Shown: piece after piece, positions 9,917-18,498 of the stretch
Position numbering within the stretch: the first letter of the stretch is position 1
Layout of the letters: each line of letters begins with the position of its first letter
Notes under the pieces: model-generated
What the model was told of the DNA's origin: nothing
Seen by the model: only the letters and a program-made list of their open reading frames with translations
Databases searched by the model: none
From: Mesorhizobium sp. B2-1-8
GTDB lineage: Bacteria > Pseudomonadota > Alphaproteobacteria > Rhizobiales > Rhizobiaceae
Assembly: GCF_006442545.2 (NCBI RefSeq)
Contig: NZ_CP083952.1
Span: forward strand, 3,635,501-3,699,500
Direction: 5' to 3'
DNA length: 64,000 nt
Made by a program: the position numbers and the translations under genes

Positions 9917-10214
9917 GACGGGCTCCTTGTATGAGGAAGGGTTCAATCACCTAATGGTTCCCATTGAAGTTGAGCCTACGTTCTGACGATGGTCGCTCCG
10001 CTGATCAAGAAAGAGCCCCATCTGAGAGCACAAGCAGGCTCTCTGTTCCGCTCCAGTCGGAATAACAGAACACTCGACGCGATATGGCATCTCGCATCGT
10101 TCCAGCAGGATGCCCCTCCTCGGCTGCCTCGAAGACAGCGTTGTTTGGCTCGCCAAAACGAGTACCATGGGGCCAAGCTGTACAATGGGGCGGGGTGACC
10201 TGACGGAGGTCACA

Positions 10215-10502
10215 ATGGTTGCAGAAGCCGAGAATCGCCGAGAGCGGCGGCAGCGTGTGCTGAAAGGCGCGGCGATTATCAACGGAATCACCAACTCCGA
10301 AGTCAGTTGCACAATTCGGAACCAGAACAGCGGCGGGGCTGAACTCAAGGTGGCCGTTGAAGCGCGTGTGCCCGAACGGTTTCTCCTTTATGTTCCGACC
10401 GACGGTGTTGCGTATCAAGCTGTTCTGCGGTGGCGCAGGAATGATCGGATCGGCGTCCAATTCACAGGGACGTTGCCGAAGCCGCGTCTTCACTATGGCT
10501 AA
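10215..10502 (+). CDS. PilZ domain protein
   Basis: A 95-residue protein consisting almost wholly of one PilZ domain. The RRERRQRVLKGA start supplies the RxxxR c-di-GMP-binding motif; the second motif is degenerate (QNSGGAELKV in place of D/NxSxxG, giving NSGGA), and a beta strand pattern continues to RRNDRIGVQF. ATG 10215 has a good GGAGG site. Likely a cytoplasmic c-di-GMP effector acting on surface or motility functions; target unknown. Confidence 0.8.
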   Translation: MVAEAENRRERRQRVLKGAAIINGITNSEVSCTIRNQNSGGAELKVAVEARVPERFLLYVPTDGVAYQAVLRWRRNDRIGVQFTGTLPKPRLHYG

Positions 10503-10684
10503 AGCCACCGCAGGGCCGCATCAAGAATAAAATATTGTATTTTACGGTTATTCCGCACTCGAAACAAACCATGTCAGTCGAACACTCTGCCGCTTGTGAA
10601 ACGAGGTGGCACGTGAGCCCGTTCTAATGTGGATAGCAGGCCAAGCACTTGTTGCACTTGGCTAGCCAGCCACAGGAGAGTGTC

Positions 10685-11557
10685 ATGGGTAGTATCGTCG
10701 CGAGAGCCGCCCGCACATTGGCGGGTGGTGTCATCATTGCAGCTCTTTGTGCGCCCGCAAACGCCGCAGGCATTAGCGCAGGCGTCGGCGCTTCCGTTGG
10801 GGGGAGCGGCGGCATCGATGCTGGGGGCGGTGCTTCGGTTGGTGGCTCTGGCGGCACCAGCGCCGGGGCCGGTGCTTCCATCGGTGGGGCTGGCGGCGTC
10901 AATGCCGGGCTGGGAGCATCGGTTGGCGGATCGAGCGGTGTCGGCGCGGGTCTCGGGGCGTCGGTGGGGGGCGAGAGCGGCATCGACACGGGCGTCGGCG
11001 CGGCGGTGGGCAGCGCCAAAATCTTGAGGGCCGGAATTGCGCCAAAGGCTGGCGGTCCCAGCACCCTGCGAGCCGGAGTATCCACAACGGCCGGTGGGTC
11101 CGATGGGGCGGTGGCAGCATTGGGCGCAACAGTAAGCGGCCCGAATTCGCTGAAAGCCGGAGCCGGTGCGACAGTGGATGGGGCCGACGGCGTGACGACC
11201 GGAGTGAATGCAACGCTGGGCGGGCCATCCGGGACCGGCGGCAGGACCGCCGTGGCTTCCAGAAGCGGCATCAACTCGGGCGATGGGACGGCAAACATCC
11301 TAAGCAGCCCATCCGCCCTAAGCAGCCCATCTATGCTAGGTCAATCCGTCCTAAGCAGCCCATCCGTCCTAAGCGGTCAATCCGTCCCGAGTAGTAGCCA
11401 GTCCAATTCCAATAGGACGAGATTGGCTAACGCCGCCGCTGACATGTCAGGTGCACAGCTGACACGGATGAAGAAGCGCTGCGTGGATGTGCTCAGCAGC
11501 CAAGATTCTTACGACCGCGACTTGCGCCAGCTTTGTCTGCTGATCGCCCGCCGTTAG
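10685..11557 (+). CDS. Secreted Gly/Ala/Ser-rich repeat protein
   Basis: A 290-residue protein with a signal peptide (TLAGGVIIAALCAPANA, cut after ANA). Residues about 30-130 are tandem repeats of roughly 14-18 residues built on GxGASVGGSGG; repeats then degenerate, followed by a Ser/Pro block of SSPS-LS units (residues about 203-235) also visible as DNA repeats near 11300-11395. The last ~50 residues are ordinary and charged, with two Cys (KKRCVDVLS, QLCLLIARR) and may be a conserved anchor domain. GGAG site before ATG 10685. Probably a periplasmic or surface protein; function unknown. Confidence 0.75.
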   Translation: MGSIVARAARTLAGGVIIAALCAPANAAGISAGVGASVGGSGGIDAGGGASVGGSGGTSAGAGASIGGAGGVNAGLGASVGGSSGVGAGLGASVGGESGIDTGVGAAVGSAKILRAGIAPKAGGPSTLRAGVSTTAGGSDGAVAALGATVSGPNSLKAGAGATVDGADGVTTGVNATLGGPSGTGGRTAVASRSGINSGDGTANILSSPSALSSPSMLGQSVLSSPSVLSGQSVPSSSQSNSNRTRLANAAADMSGAQLTRMKKRCVDVLSSQDSYDRDLRQLCLLIARR

Positions 11558-11630
11558 TGCAACATACCGGATCGAAGTGCCGACCAGCCGTCGCGGCTGG
11601 TTGGCATGCGCCCGCCCGGCAAGTCAGAAG

Positions 11631-11655
11631 GCCCGTCGGCTATGACGGGCTTTTT
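11631..11655 (+). terminator. Intrinsic terminator after the repeat protein gene
   Basis: 7-bp GC stem GCCCGTC/GACGGGC with a 6-base loop followed by TTTTTG. It lies 74 bp after the stop at 11557 and before the convergent gene ending at 11701. Confidence 0.8.
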
Positions 11656-11700
11656 GCTCTATTTCGACAAGGCAGATGCGCCTACGGCATAAGATGGACT

Positions 11701-11910
11701 TCACCGCCCCAGAGGTAGTTTGGACACCGTCGCCAGTTCTTCCTCGTCTCTAATCCCGGCCTGATAGTTTGCTATGACGCGGGATGCGAGCGCTTCGCGT
11801 CCCTCTGACGATTGGCCCTCGGTTTTCAACTTCTCGAACACTCGGCCTAGCAGAGCGACTTCGGAGGAGTCGAACACCCCAGCTTCTTTGGCTCGTTGAT
11901 AAATTGGCAT
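11701..11910 (-). CDS. Small acidic orphan protein
   Basis: A 69-residue soluble protein (MPIYQRAKEAGVF...). The start at 11910 is fixed by a strong GGAGGGAGGG site; an upstream ATG at 11925 overlaps that site and is unlikely. Composition is helical and charged, with no recognised motif. Convergent with the secreted repeat-protein gene. Function unknown; I believe it is real because of the ribosome site and the coding-like composition. Confidence 0.6.
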   Translation of the reverse strand: MPIYQRAKEAGVFDSSEVALLGRVFEKLKTEGQSSEGREALASRVIANYQAGIRDEEELATVSKLPLGR

Positions 11911-12304
11911 GTTCCCTCCCTCCATGGATTACCTAAAAACTAATCTCAGTTGGAGATTCGACGCAAAGCAAAAACGGATCGCCGTTGGCCCTACACCCCT
12001 GATTGAGCCTAGGAGAGGCTTGACACCAGATAGACGTACATGGCCCTCCCGCGGACTTTGCCCGGCCACCCAGAAACGATTTCGGAACGGAACAAGAGAG
12101 GTGAGCTGTTCGGACGGTCGCGCCTACGGGGAACCCATGACCCTCTATGTCGGCGGCGACGTGCCCGACACGGAGTGAGGCAGCTGATGTCTTGGCAGGC
12201 CCTTGGGGTCGTCGGTAGCCGCGACATGAACAGCGCCGACAAGAGAATGCTGCGAGTGCTTCTTGGCAGACGCGTTCGGGGGCTCGCGCAGCCGACACTC
12301 GCGA
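11911..12304. other. Gap without a recognisable gene
   Basis: About 390 bp with overlapping open frames on both strands but no ribosome site or motif that favours any of them. Confidence 0.35.
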
Positions 12305-12532
12305 TCACGGAACGGCCGCGTCGAATTCAATCGCAAATCCCGCATCAATCGCGCTTCGCGCGACGAAGTTGCCGAGCTCCCAATCCGTCAGTTCGCAAAG
12401 CGGAAAAGCCCGTCTGGTTGCCTGAATAACCTCTGCTATGGAGATGCACGGCCTGCCGATGTCGTCGATCAGCTGGCGGACGATCGCTTGGCGAACGTCC
12501 GAAGAAGCAGGCTTCTGGACGGACGCAAGCAT
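12305..12532 (-). CDS. Small orphan protein, paralogue of 8995-9219
   Basis: A 75-residue protein of unknown function. Aligned with the product of 8995-9219 it shares the spacing and residues of ISxxEVI, R, P, TD, L, GFxxxFD, so the two are divergent members of one family on opposite strands within 4 kb. No membrane or signal segment. An AGGTGG-like site precedes the ATG. Confidence 0.55.
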   Translation of the reverse strand: MLASVQKPASSDVRQAIVRQLIDDIGRPCISIAEVIQATRRAFPLCELTDWELGNFVARSAIDAGFAIEFDAAVP

Positions 12533-12662
12533 CCGGCCACCTAGGAATGGAGCTGGGGTGCTACGCTGTCGGCTGTCGTTTTATCGAACGCCACAGCCAC
12601 ACCGTGAACGATGGATGCCGCCGCCAACATCTCCTCTAATTGGCGGTTGAGGTCGTTGACTA

Positions 12663-12872
12663 TCAGCACCAGCGGGCCAGCCGTTCCTCGATTTTCGAAT
12701 GGCCATTGACCAGCGCCGTTCGCGACGACTGGATCAGGAATTCGTGGGCGTAGCGAAGCAGTGACGGGCGAAGGGTCTCGCTCCCGGCAATCGCAATGCG
12801 AAGAGGTTCAACCGGCAGGCACCAGCCGTTGCTGGCGACCTGGATATAGGTTTCATTAGGAGACCTATCCTG
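12663..12872 (-). pseudogene. Crp/Fnr-type regulator remnant
   Basis: The reverse strand shows the middle of a Crp/Fnr-like regulator as found in rhizobia: a strand region ending WCLPVEPLRIA, then LRPSLLRYAHEFLIQSS, TALVNGHSKIEERLARW and a stop. The N-terminal half of the cNMP-binding barrel and the whole C-terminal helix-turn-helix are missing. It cannot bind DNA; it is a decayed fragment. Confidence 0.65.
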
Positions 12873-13139
12873 GCCGAGGACGGGGCGTCTGCCGGCAGGC
12901 GTCGATCTCCCGACGCGAGTTGAGAAAAGGGGGCTCGCGTGTGGATCAAACAGGGCCCGCCTTTGCGTGCAGACGTGTGCGAATTGTTGGGAGGAGTAGG
13001 GAGGGCTGGCCCGATGAGGTCCAGCGCTTCCGAACGGGGATCCTCGACAGAGCGGCTTCGCGCCGATACGTCGGGATGCGAATCGGTTGCACTTCAACAA
13101 CACCAGGGCCGCGTTGATGCCGAAGCCGGTGGTCGACGG

Positions 13140-13331
13140 TTATCGGCCTCCCGGCAGCCTTCTTGCGAAGTCTTCTGCATTGAGTAAGTCAACGACCTCG
13201 ACCGCATAATCCATATCGATCAGGTCAGTATAGGGCTGGCCCTCAATTTCTGCCGGCAGGCCGGTGAACACGTCGAACACCGTCCAGGTACCGTCGATTT
13301 CAGTCCGGAGGCCGTACCTTCGAGATTCCAT
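13140..13331 (-). CDS. Small acidic orphan protein
   Basis: A 63-residue protein with many aromatic and acidic residues (WTVFDVFTGLPAEIEG, DLIDMDYAVEVVDLLN). Looks like a genuine rhizobial small protein by composition. No ribosome site stands in front of the ATG; a TATAAT-like hexamer lies about 10 bp upstream, so it might be expressed from a leaderless transcript. Function unknown. Confidence 0.45.
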   Translation of the reverse strand: MESRRYGLRTEIDGTWTVFDVFTGLPAEIEGQPYTDLIDMDYAVEVVDLLNAEDFARRLPGGR

Positions 13332-14050
13332 ATTACCACATTATAGCAGTCTAATATGGCTGGGAATAACGGGGAACACTGAGGAGCACCAGTGGAGGCC
13401 CACATGATTTGTTCCCGCTTGATCCTTCGCTTCATGTCGGCGGCGTTCAGAACGGTGACCAAATCGGTCGCCCAGGTCAGATCAAGACCCACCGCAGGGT
13501 GACCTCAGTCGTGACCGGTTTCCCTGTATGCCGGTCAACCACCGAGCACCCCGCTGGTCCTTCTTCAGTTCGTACCTTCGCTCTCCCATTAGGGTGCGGA
13601 TCGCCTTGTGCCATTCTTCGGCATTACGGCCGCAACACTTCTTCACCGCGAAGCATGTAGTCAGGCAATCAGCCTTTAGGCCATCGCTTCGGCCAGCTCG
13701 CTTGGTACGACATCGCCGCGGCTCGCCTCCGCAGTACGGTCTATGCTCGGCAGCTCAGAATCATTATGATCCTTGAGAACATGACCGCCCAACCGCACGA
13801 GCGATCAATACAGGGTCGCCTAGGCAGGGGTATCCTCCCCCAATACGCCGACGAGTGTCCGCCCATTCCATGCAAATGTGGGGCAAATTGAGGGATGACA
13901 TGATCGGCGCTGTCGAATTTCCAACTTTTTCAACCCGCTAGTAGCTTGACTGGCGGAGAGAGCGGCATTCTAACGCTGCCGGTAGATTCTTTCAGTGGCC
14001 GAGTGCGACTAAATGGACCGCTTTGCATCGCCGCCGCTCGCCGACCAACG
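13332..14050. other. Gap with decayed coding-like stretches
   Basis: On the minus strand two stretches look coding: one ending RGDVVPSELAEAMA plus stop near 13680, and one running CGRNAEEWHKAIRTLMGER around 13560-13640. They are in different frames and lack starts, so this is probably an old gene broken by frameshifts. I do not recognise the family. Confidence 0.3.
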
Positions 14051-14299
14051 CTACGTTGACTCATCCTCTTGCCCTACATACGGTTCCACAACAAAGGCGT
14101 CCTTTCCCTTCTCGGCCCACAATTTCCGCGCATGCTCGCCTTCATGGTTTTGCAGCTTGGCAGCGACCCACAGCATCGCGCCGTAGATGGTAGTGCGATG
14201 GTCATTGGTGAGCTCGACAATGCCTGCTTTGACGACGAGTCCACCGAGCTCAATCAAATGTCGGGTGCGCTGGCGTCGCTCGACCTGCCAGGTGCGCAT
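14051..14299 (-). CDS. traD: Conjugal transfer protein TraD
   Basis: An 82-residue protein of the small TraD family of Ti/rhizobial plasmids (RRQRTRHLIELGGLVVKAGI near the start is characteristic). In those plasmids TraC and TraD assist the TraA relaxase at oriT. It begins one base after the traC stop, so the two are translated together. The normally following traG (coupling protein) is absent. Confidence 0.85.
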   Translation of the reverse strand: MRTWQVERRQRTRHLIELGGLVVKAGIVELTNDHRTTIYGAMLWVAAKLQNHEGEHARKLWAEKGKDAFVVEPYVGQEDEST

Positions 14300-14300
14300 G

Positions 14301-14627
14301 TCATTGCGAGCCTGTGCCGCTTGCCGGCGATTGTGAGCTGCCCGGCTGCGCCGGAGCGCTGCGAATTTTGCGCTGAGATGCTGGAGCAGTTCGCCGGGAC
14401 CGGCTCTCGAAAAACATCACCCCACGCTTAGCCCATGCTTCGCGCTGTGCGGTGTCTTTCGTTTCAGCGATTGTGACCAATGCGCCGGCCAGTTCGTCAG
14501 TGCTGAGTTGATCGGCGCCGGTGGCGATCACCAGCTCGCCAAGCTGCTGCACCTTTCGCGTTTTGAGTTCTCGCGCCTTGTCGTCCAGCGCCTTCAGTTC
14601 GGCGTCAAAGTCCCTTGGTTTGCGCAT
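14301..14627 (-). CDS. traC: Conjugal transfer protein TraC
   Basis: A 108-residue protein of the TraC family: N-terminal KPRDFDAELKALDDKAREL, then KVQQLGELVIATGADQLSTD. Accessory component of the relaxosome. ATG 14627 has GGAG at 6 bp; another ATG four codons upstream is less well placed. Transcribed away from traA with the oriT in between, as in Ti plasmids. Confidence 0.85.
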   Translation of the reverse strand: MRKPRDFDAELKALDDKARELKTRKVQQLGELVIATGADQLSTDELAGALVTIAETKDTAQREAWAKRGVMFFESRSRRTAPASQRKIRSAPAQPGSSQSPASGTGSQ

Positions 14628-14740
14628 GACTGTCTCCATCTGACGTCAATGCGGCGATGATAGGGGAGCGCCTGCCGGAAGGCTTCAGGGTTGCCGAGAC
14701 AGCCCGGGACGGGCTGGTCCATCCCGAGAATTTTTCGAGG

Positions 14741-14770
14741 GAGGGCGCGCTTATACGTCGTGCCGACGTA
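14741..14770 (-). other. oriT nic region between traC and traA
   Basis: The minus strand reads TAAGCGCGCCCTCCC, close to the RSF1010/Ti-type nic core (TAAGTGCGCCCT in Ti plasmids, TAAATGCGCCCT in IncQ). Directly beside it, at 14754-14760 and 14764-14770, lies a perfect 7-bp inverted repeat (TACGTCG/CGACGTA, 3-base loop), as expected for the relaxase recognition hairpin. Location between divergent traC and traA agrees. Confidence 0.8.
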
Positions 14771-14799
14771 CGCTTTGGCGTGCAAATGATTTGGTCGCG

Positions 14800-17700
14800 A
14801 TGGCGATCTATCATCTTCACGTCAAGGTCATTGGCCGCAAGGCAGGATCAAGTGCCGTGGCGTCTGCTGCCTACCGCTCGGCTTCGCGGCTGCGCGATGA
14901 GCGCATCGAACGCACGCATGACTTCTCGGCCAAGCGCGGTGTCGTCCATTCCGAGGTGATGCTGCCGGAGAATGCGCCGGAAGCCTGGAGCGCCCGCGAA
15001 CGGCTGTGGAACGATGTCGAGGCGTTCGAGGTGCGGAAGGATGCGCAGCTTGCCCGCGAGGTGGAGTTCGCCCTGCCGCGTGAACTCAGCCAGGCGCAAG
15101 GCATCGAACTGGCCCGGGACTTTGTTCAGGCCGAGTTTGTCAGCCAGGGCATGGTCGCTGATCTCAATGTGCATTGGGACAGGGCAGAGGATGGCAGTCC
15201 AAAACCTCACGCCCATGTCATGCTCACCATGCGGTCGGTCGATGCGAACGGTTTCGGGCCAAAGGTTCGAGACTGGAATCCTACCCAGATGGTCGAGCGC
15301 TGGCGCGAGCGCTGGGCCGAACTTGCCAATGAGCGCCTGGCCGAGCTCGACATCGACGCCCGCATCGATCATCGCAGTCTAGAGGCGCAGGGTATTGCGT
15401 TGGAGCCGCAAACGCAGATCGGTGCACCGGCTCAACGCATCGGGGCCGGCGGCCTCGAACCTGCCGGCAGTGAAGCCGATCGCGCCGAACTGCATCGCGA
15501 GATCGCGCGCAACAATGGCGCGCGCATCATCGCGGATCCATCCGTGGCGCTGGATGCCATGACGCATCAGCAATCGACCTTCACGCGCAACGACATCGCG
15601 AAGTTTGCGCATCGCCAGAGCGAGGGGATCGAACAGTTCAACGAAGTGATGGGAGCCATCGGCAATGCGCCAGATCTGATCGAACTCGGCAAGGACGGAC
15701 GCGGCGAAAATCGCTTCACCACCCGGCAGATGATCGAGACCGAACAGCGTTTGCATCACGCGGCCGAACGCATGGCCGGGGAGGAGCGTCATACAGTTCT
15801 TGAGGCACATCGCGAAGCAGCCCTGGCGCACGCAAGACAGCGCGGGCTTGACCTGTCAGGCGAGCAGACGGATGCACTGGATCACATCACCGATGCCCGC
15901 GGTCTTGGTGTCGTTGTCGGCTTTGCCGGAACGGGCAAGAGCGCAATGCTGGGCGTTGCGCGCCAGGCTTGGGCAGCAGCGGGCTACGAGGTTCGAGGCG
16001 CGGCACTATCCGGCATTGCAGCCGAGAATCTCGAAGGCGGTTCCGGCATCTCGTCGCGCACCATCGCCAGCATGGAACATGGGTGGGGACAGGGCCGCGA
16101 TCTGCTCACCGGCCGCGATGTGCTGGTGATCGACGAGGCCGGCATGGTCGGCACGCGCCAGTTGGAGCGCGTGCTCTCCCATGCCGCCGACGCTGGCGCG
16201 AAGGTTGTTCTGCTTGGCGATCCGCAGCAGTTGCAGGCGATCGAGGCGGGTGCTGCATTCCGTTCGATCCACGAACGCCACGGCGGCGTCGAGATCGGCC
16301 AGGTACGCCGGCAGCGCGACGACTGGCAGCGTGACGCCACGCGCGATCTTGCAACCGGCAGGATTGGCGCTGCGATCCGCGCCTATGACGCCCAAGGCAT
16401 GGTGCACCAGGCTGCGTCGCGCGATCAGGCGCGGAGCGATCTTGTCGAGCGTTGGGATCGCGACCGGCAGGCAGAACCCGAAGCAAGCCGAATTATTCTC
16501 ACCCACACGAACGACGAGGTGCGTGCGCTGAACCAGGCAGCGCGCGAGCGCATGCGCGCTGCCGGCGACCTCGGCGACGATGTTCAGGTGGATGTAGAAC
16601 GCGGTGTAAGAAACTTCGCCAGCGGCGATCGCGTCATGTTCCTGCGCAACGAACGCGGACTTGGCGTCAAGAACGGCACGCTCGGCATCGTGGAAGAAGT
16701 CAGCACACAGAGCATGACCGTTCGCACCGACGATGGCAGGTCGGTCCGCTTCGACCTGAAAGACTACGCGCACATCGACCACGGCTATGCCGCGACCATT
16801 CACAAGGCGCAGGGCATGACGGTCGACCGGACCCATGTGCTTGCCACGCCGGGCATGGATGCACATGGCAGCTACGTCGCACTTTCGCGGCATCGAGACC
16901 GGATGGACCTGCATTATGGCGGCGATGACTTCAGTACGCCGGACCGGCTTGTCCGCACACTGTCACGGGACCGCGCCAAGGACATGGCGTCGGATTACGA
17001 GCATGTAGACCCGGCGCAACACTATGCCGAACGGCGCGGGATCAGCTTCCGACGGCGCGTGGTCGAGATCGTGCGTCGGATCGTTCCGGAGAAGCTGCGC
17101 GACAGGATCGGCGGGTTGTTCGACGGGTTGCGCTCGCCCGGAGACGGCGAGCCCATGCAGGAACGTGGACCTGGGCCGGGAAGAGAGAGTGTTGGGGCGC
17201 AAATCGGAGATGGCGGCGCTGCGCCTGAAAGACACCCTTTCACCACGGGAGTGGCGCGCGACACAGATATGCCGATGGACCCGGAAGTGGCCTTGCGCAG
17301 CGCTCGCACGAAGGCGCTTGTGCGTCACGGGCGCGCGCTCGACGCGATCCTCAGTACTGGAAATGCGGACGGGCAGGGCAGTCCCGACCAGATGCGCGAA
17401 TTGAGGGATGCCCGTAGCGCTTTCGAGAAGGTGCGGCCGCATGGCTGGCGCGATGCCGAAGCGGCTTATGTGAAAAATCCCGAACTTGTCCGCGAGGCGG
17501 GCGCCGGCCGCGTCAGCCGCGTCGTGCGTGCTCTCCAGCTTGAAACGGAAATTCGCACTGGGATGGACCTCGATCCCGGCCGCAGGGCCGACCGTTTCGT
17601 GGAACGCTGGCAAAAGCTCGACCGTACCGGACGGGAGCAATATCAGTCCGGCGACATGTCCGGCTACAAGTCAACGCGTTCGGCCATGTCCGACATGGCC

Positions 17701-17847
17701 AAGAGCCTCGAACGCGATCCGCAATTGGAATCTCTTCTCGCCAACCGCAAGCGCGAGCTTGGCATCAACATCGATTCCGGCCGGCGCCTTGGTGCGGAAC
17801 TCGCATTCAGCCATGGCATCGGCAGGGGACGGGGCCTTGGGCTCTGA
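14800..17847 (+). CDS. traA: Ti-type conjugative relaxase/helicase TraA
   Basis: A 1015-residue MobA/MobL-family relaxase fused to a RecD-like helicase. Nicks oriT, stays bound to the 5' end and unwinds the strand for transfer. N-terminal relaxase: MAIYHLHVKVIGRKAGSSAV start and the metal-binding HAHVML motif near residue 137. Helicase: Walker A GFAGTGKSAM near 370 and Walker B VLVIDEAGMVG near 443, with a C-terminal UvrD-like motif (HGYAATIHKAQGMT). ATG 14800 matches the family start; the TTG at 14791 is weaker. Complete and without frameshift, but no traG or trb genes are near, so transfer would need help from another element. Confidence 0.93.
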   Translation: MAIYHLHVKVIGRKAGSSAVASAAYRSASRLRDERIERTHDFSAKRGVVHSEVMLPENAPEAWSARERLWNDVEAFEVRKDAQLAREVEFALPRELSQAQGIELARDFVQAEFVSQGMVADLNVHWDRAEDGSPKPHAHVMLTMRSVDANGFGPKVRDWNPTQMVERWRERWAELANERLAELDIDARIDHRSLEAQGIALEPQTQIGAPAQRIGAGGLEPAGSEADRAELHREIARNNGARIIADPSVALDAMTHQQSTFTRNDIAKFAHRQSEGIEQFNEVMGAIGNAPDLIELGKDGRGENRFTTRQMIETEQRLHHAAERMAGEERHTVLEAHREAALAHARQRGLDLSGEQTDALDHITDARGLGVVVGFAGTGKSAMLGVARQAWAAAGYEVRGAALSGIAAENLEGGSGISSRTIASMEHGWGQGRDLLTGRDVLVIDEAGMVGTRQLERVLSHAADAGAKVVLLGDPQQLQAIEAGAAFRSIHERHGGVEIGQVRRQRDDWQRDATRDLATGRIGAAIRAYDAQGMVHQAASRDQARSDLVERWDRDRQAEPEASRIILTHTNDEVRALNQAARERMRAAGDLGDDVQVDVERGVRNFASGDRVMFLRNERGLGVKNGTLGIVEEVSTQSMTVRTDDGRSVRFDLKDYAHIDHGYAATIHKAQGMTVDRTHVLATPGMDAHGSYVALSRHRDRMDLHYGGDDFSTPDRLVRTLSRDRAKDMASDYEHVDPAQHYAERRGISFRRRVVEIVRRIVPEKLRDRIGGLFDGLRSPGDGEPMQERGPGPGRESVGAQIGDGGAAPERHPFTTGVARDTDMPMDPEVALRSARTKALVRHGRALDAILSTGNADGQGSPDQMRELRDARSAFEKVRPHGWRDAEAAYVKNPELVREAGAGRVSRVVRALQLETEIRTGMDLDPGRRADRFVERWQKLDRTGREQYQSGDMSGYKSTRSAMSDMAKSLERDPQLESLLANRKRELGINIDSGRRLGAELAFSHGIGRGRGLGL

Positions 17848-17979
17848 GCCCCCCTCCGATTTGCCGCCGTTTCCACGCCGCAGGCGGCTGAAGCCACAAA
17901 CCTGATTGCGTCCAGCTTTCGGTCCGTCCTGTCTGTCCCAGTAGATACCAGCAACAACCACTGAGAAGCAGGGCGAGCT

Positions 17980-18186
17980 ATGTCCGAGCCGGATCGCATC
18001 ATACGCCTCAAAACCGTCCTTGACCGGACGGGCCTGTCCCGCTCGACCATATATCGCAAGATCGCCGAAGGCACTTTCCCGGCTCAGATCAAGATCAGCA
18101 TCAACGGGGCGGGCTGGCGTGAATCCGATGTCAATCGATGGGTTGAGAGTCCGACCGGCTGGTGTGACCACCGATCTGCCGATTGA
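17980..18186 (+). CDS. AlpA-family regulator/excisionase-like protein
   Basis: A 68-residue single-domain DNA-binding protein: RLKTVLDRTGLSRSTIYRKIAEGTFPAQ forms the winged helix-turn-helix of the AlpA family, with GWRESDVNRWV behind it. Such proteins control or assist excision of integrated elements and often sit near relaxase genes in rhizobial islands. Located 132 bp after traA, same strand. Confidence 0.85.
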   Translation: MSEPDRIIRLKTVLDRTGLSRSTIYRKIAEGTFPAQIKISINGAGWRESDVNRWVESPTGWCDHRSAD

Positions 18187-18498
18187 TGGATGTCCAATAT
18201 GGGAAGGGTTTCGGGTGCCGTCAGGCGTACGAAAGCCTCTCATGCAGGAACCCGCGGGCTACAGTCGATGTCTATGGGGATTTCGATTTGCGGCTGATGT
18301 CGGCGATAGCGCGACCGTCGCCGGGAAGCGCCGGGATGGATGCGGACAGGCGGCTTCGTTGCGCCTCCGCGCGATGTTGTCGGCACGGTAAGCGGCTGAA
18401 GGCGGCCCCGTCGGCGTCGACGATCACCATGGACGCGTTTGGGTCCGTTACCGGAGGCTGAGGGCCTGCGGTTGAAGTCTCGACTATTCCATGCCGGG
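18187..18498. other. Gap between alpA-like gene and IS91 element
   Basis: About 310 bp without a supported gene. It probably contains the right terminus of the IS91-type element; I could not place the exact end. Confidence 0.3.

Noticed and set aside
10624..11298. Pro/Ala-rich minus-strand frame opposite the Gly-rich repeat protein
   Set aside because: Arises from the GGC/GCC repeats; the plus strand has signal peptide and ribosome site.
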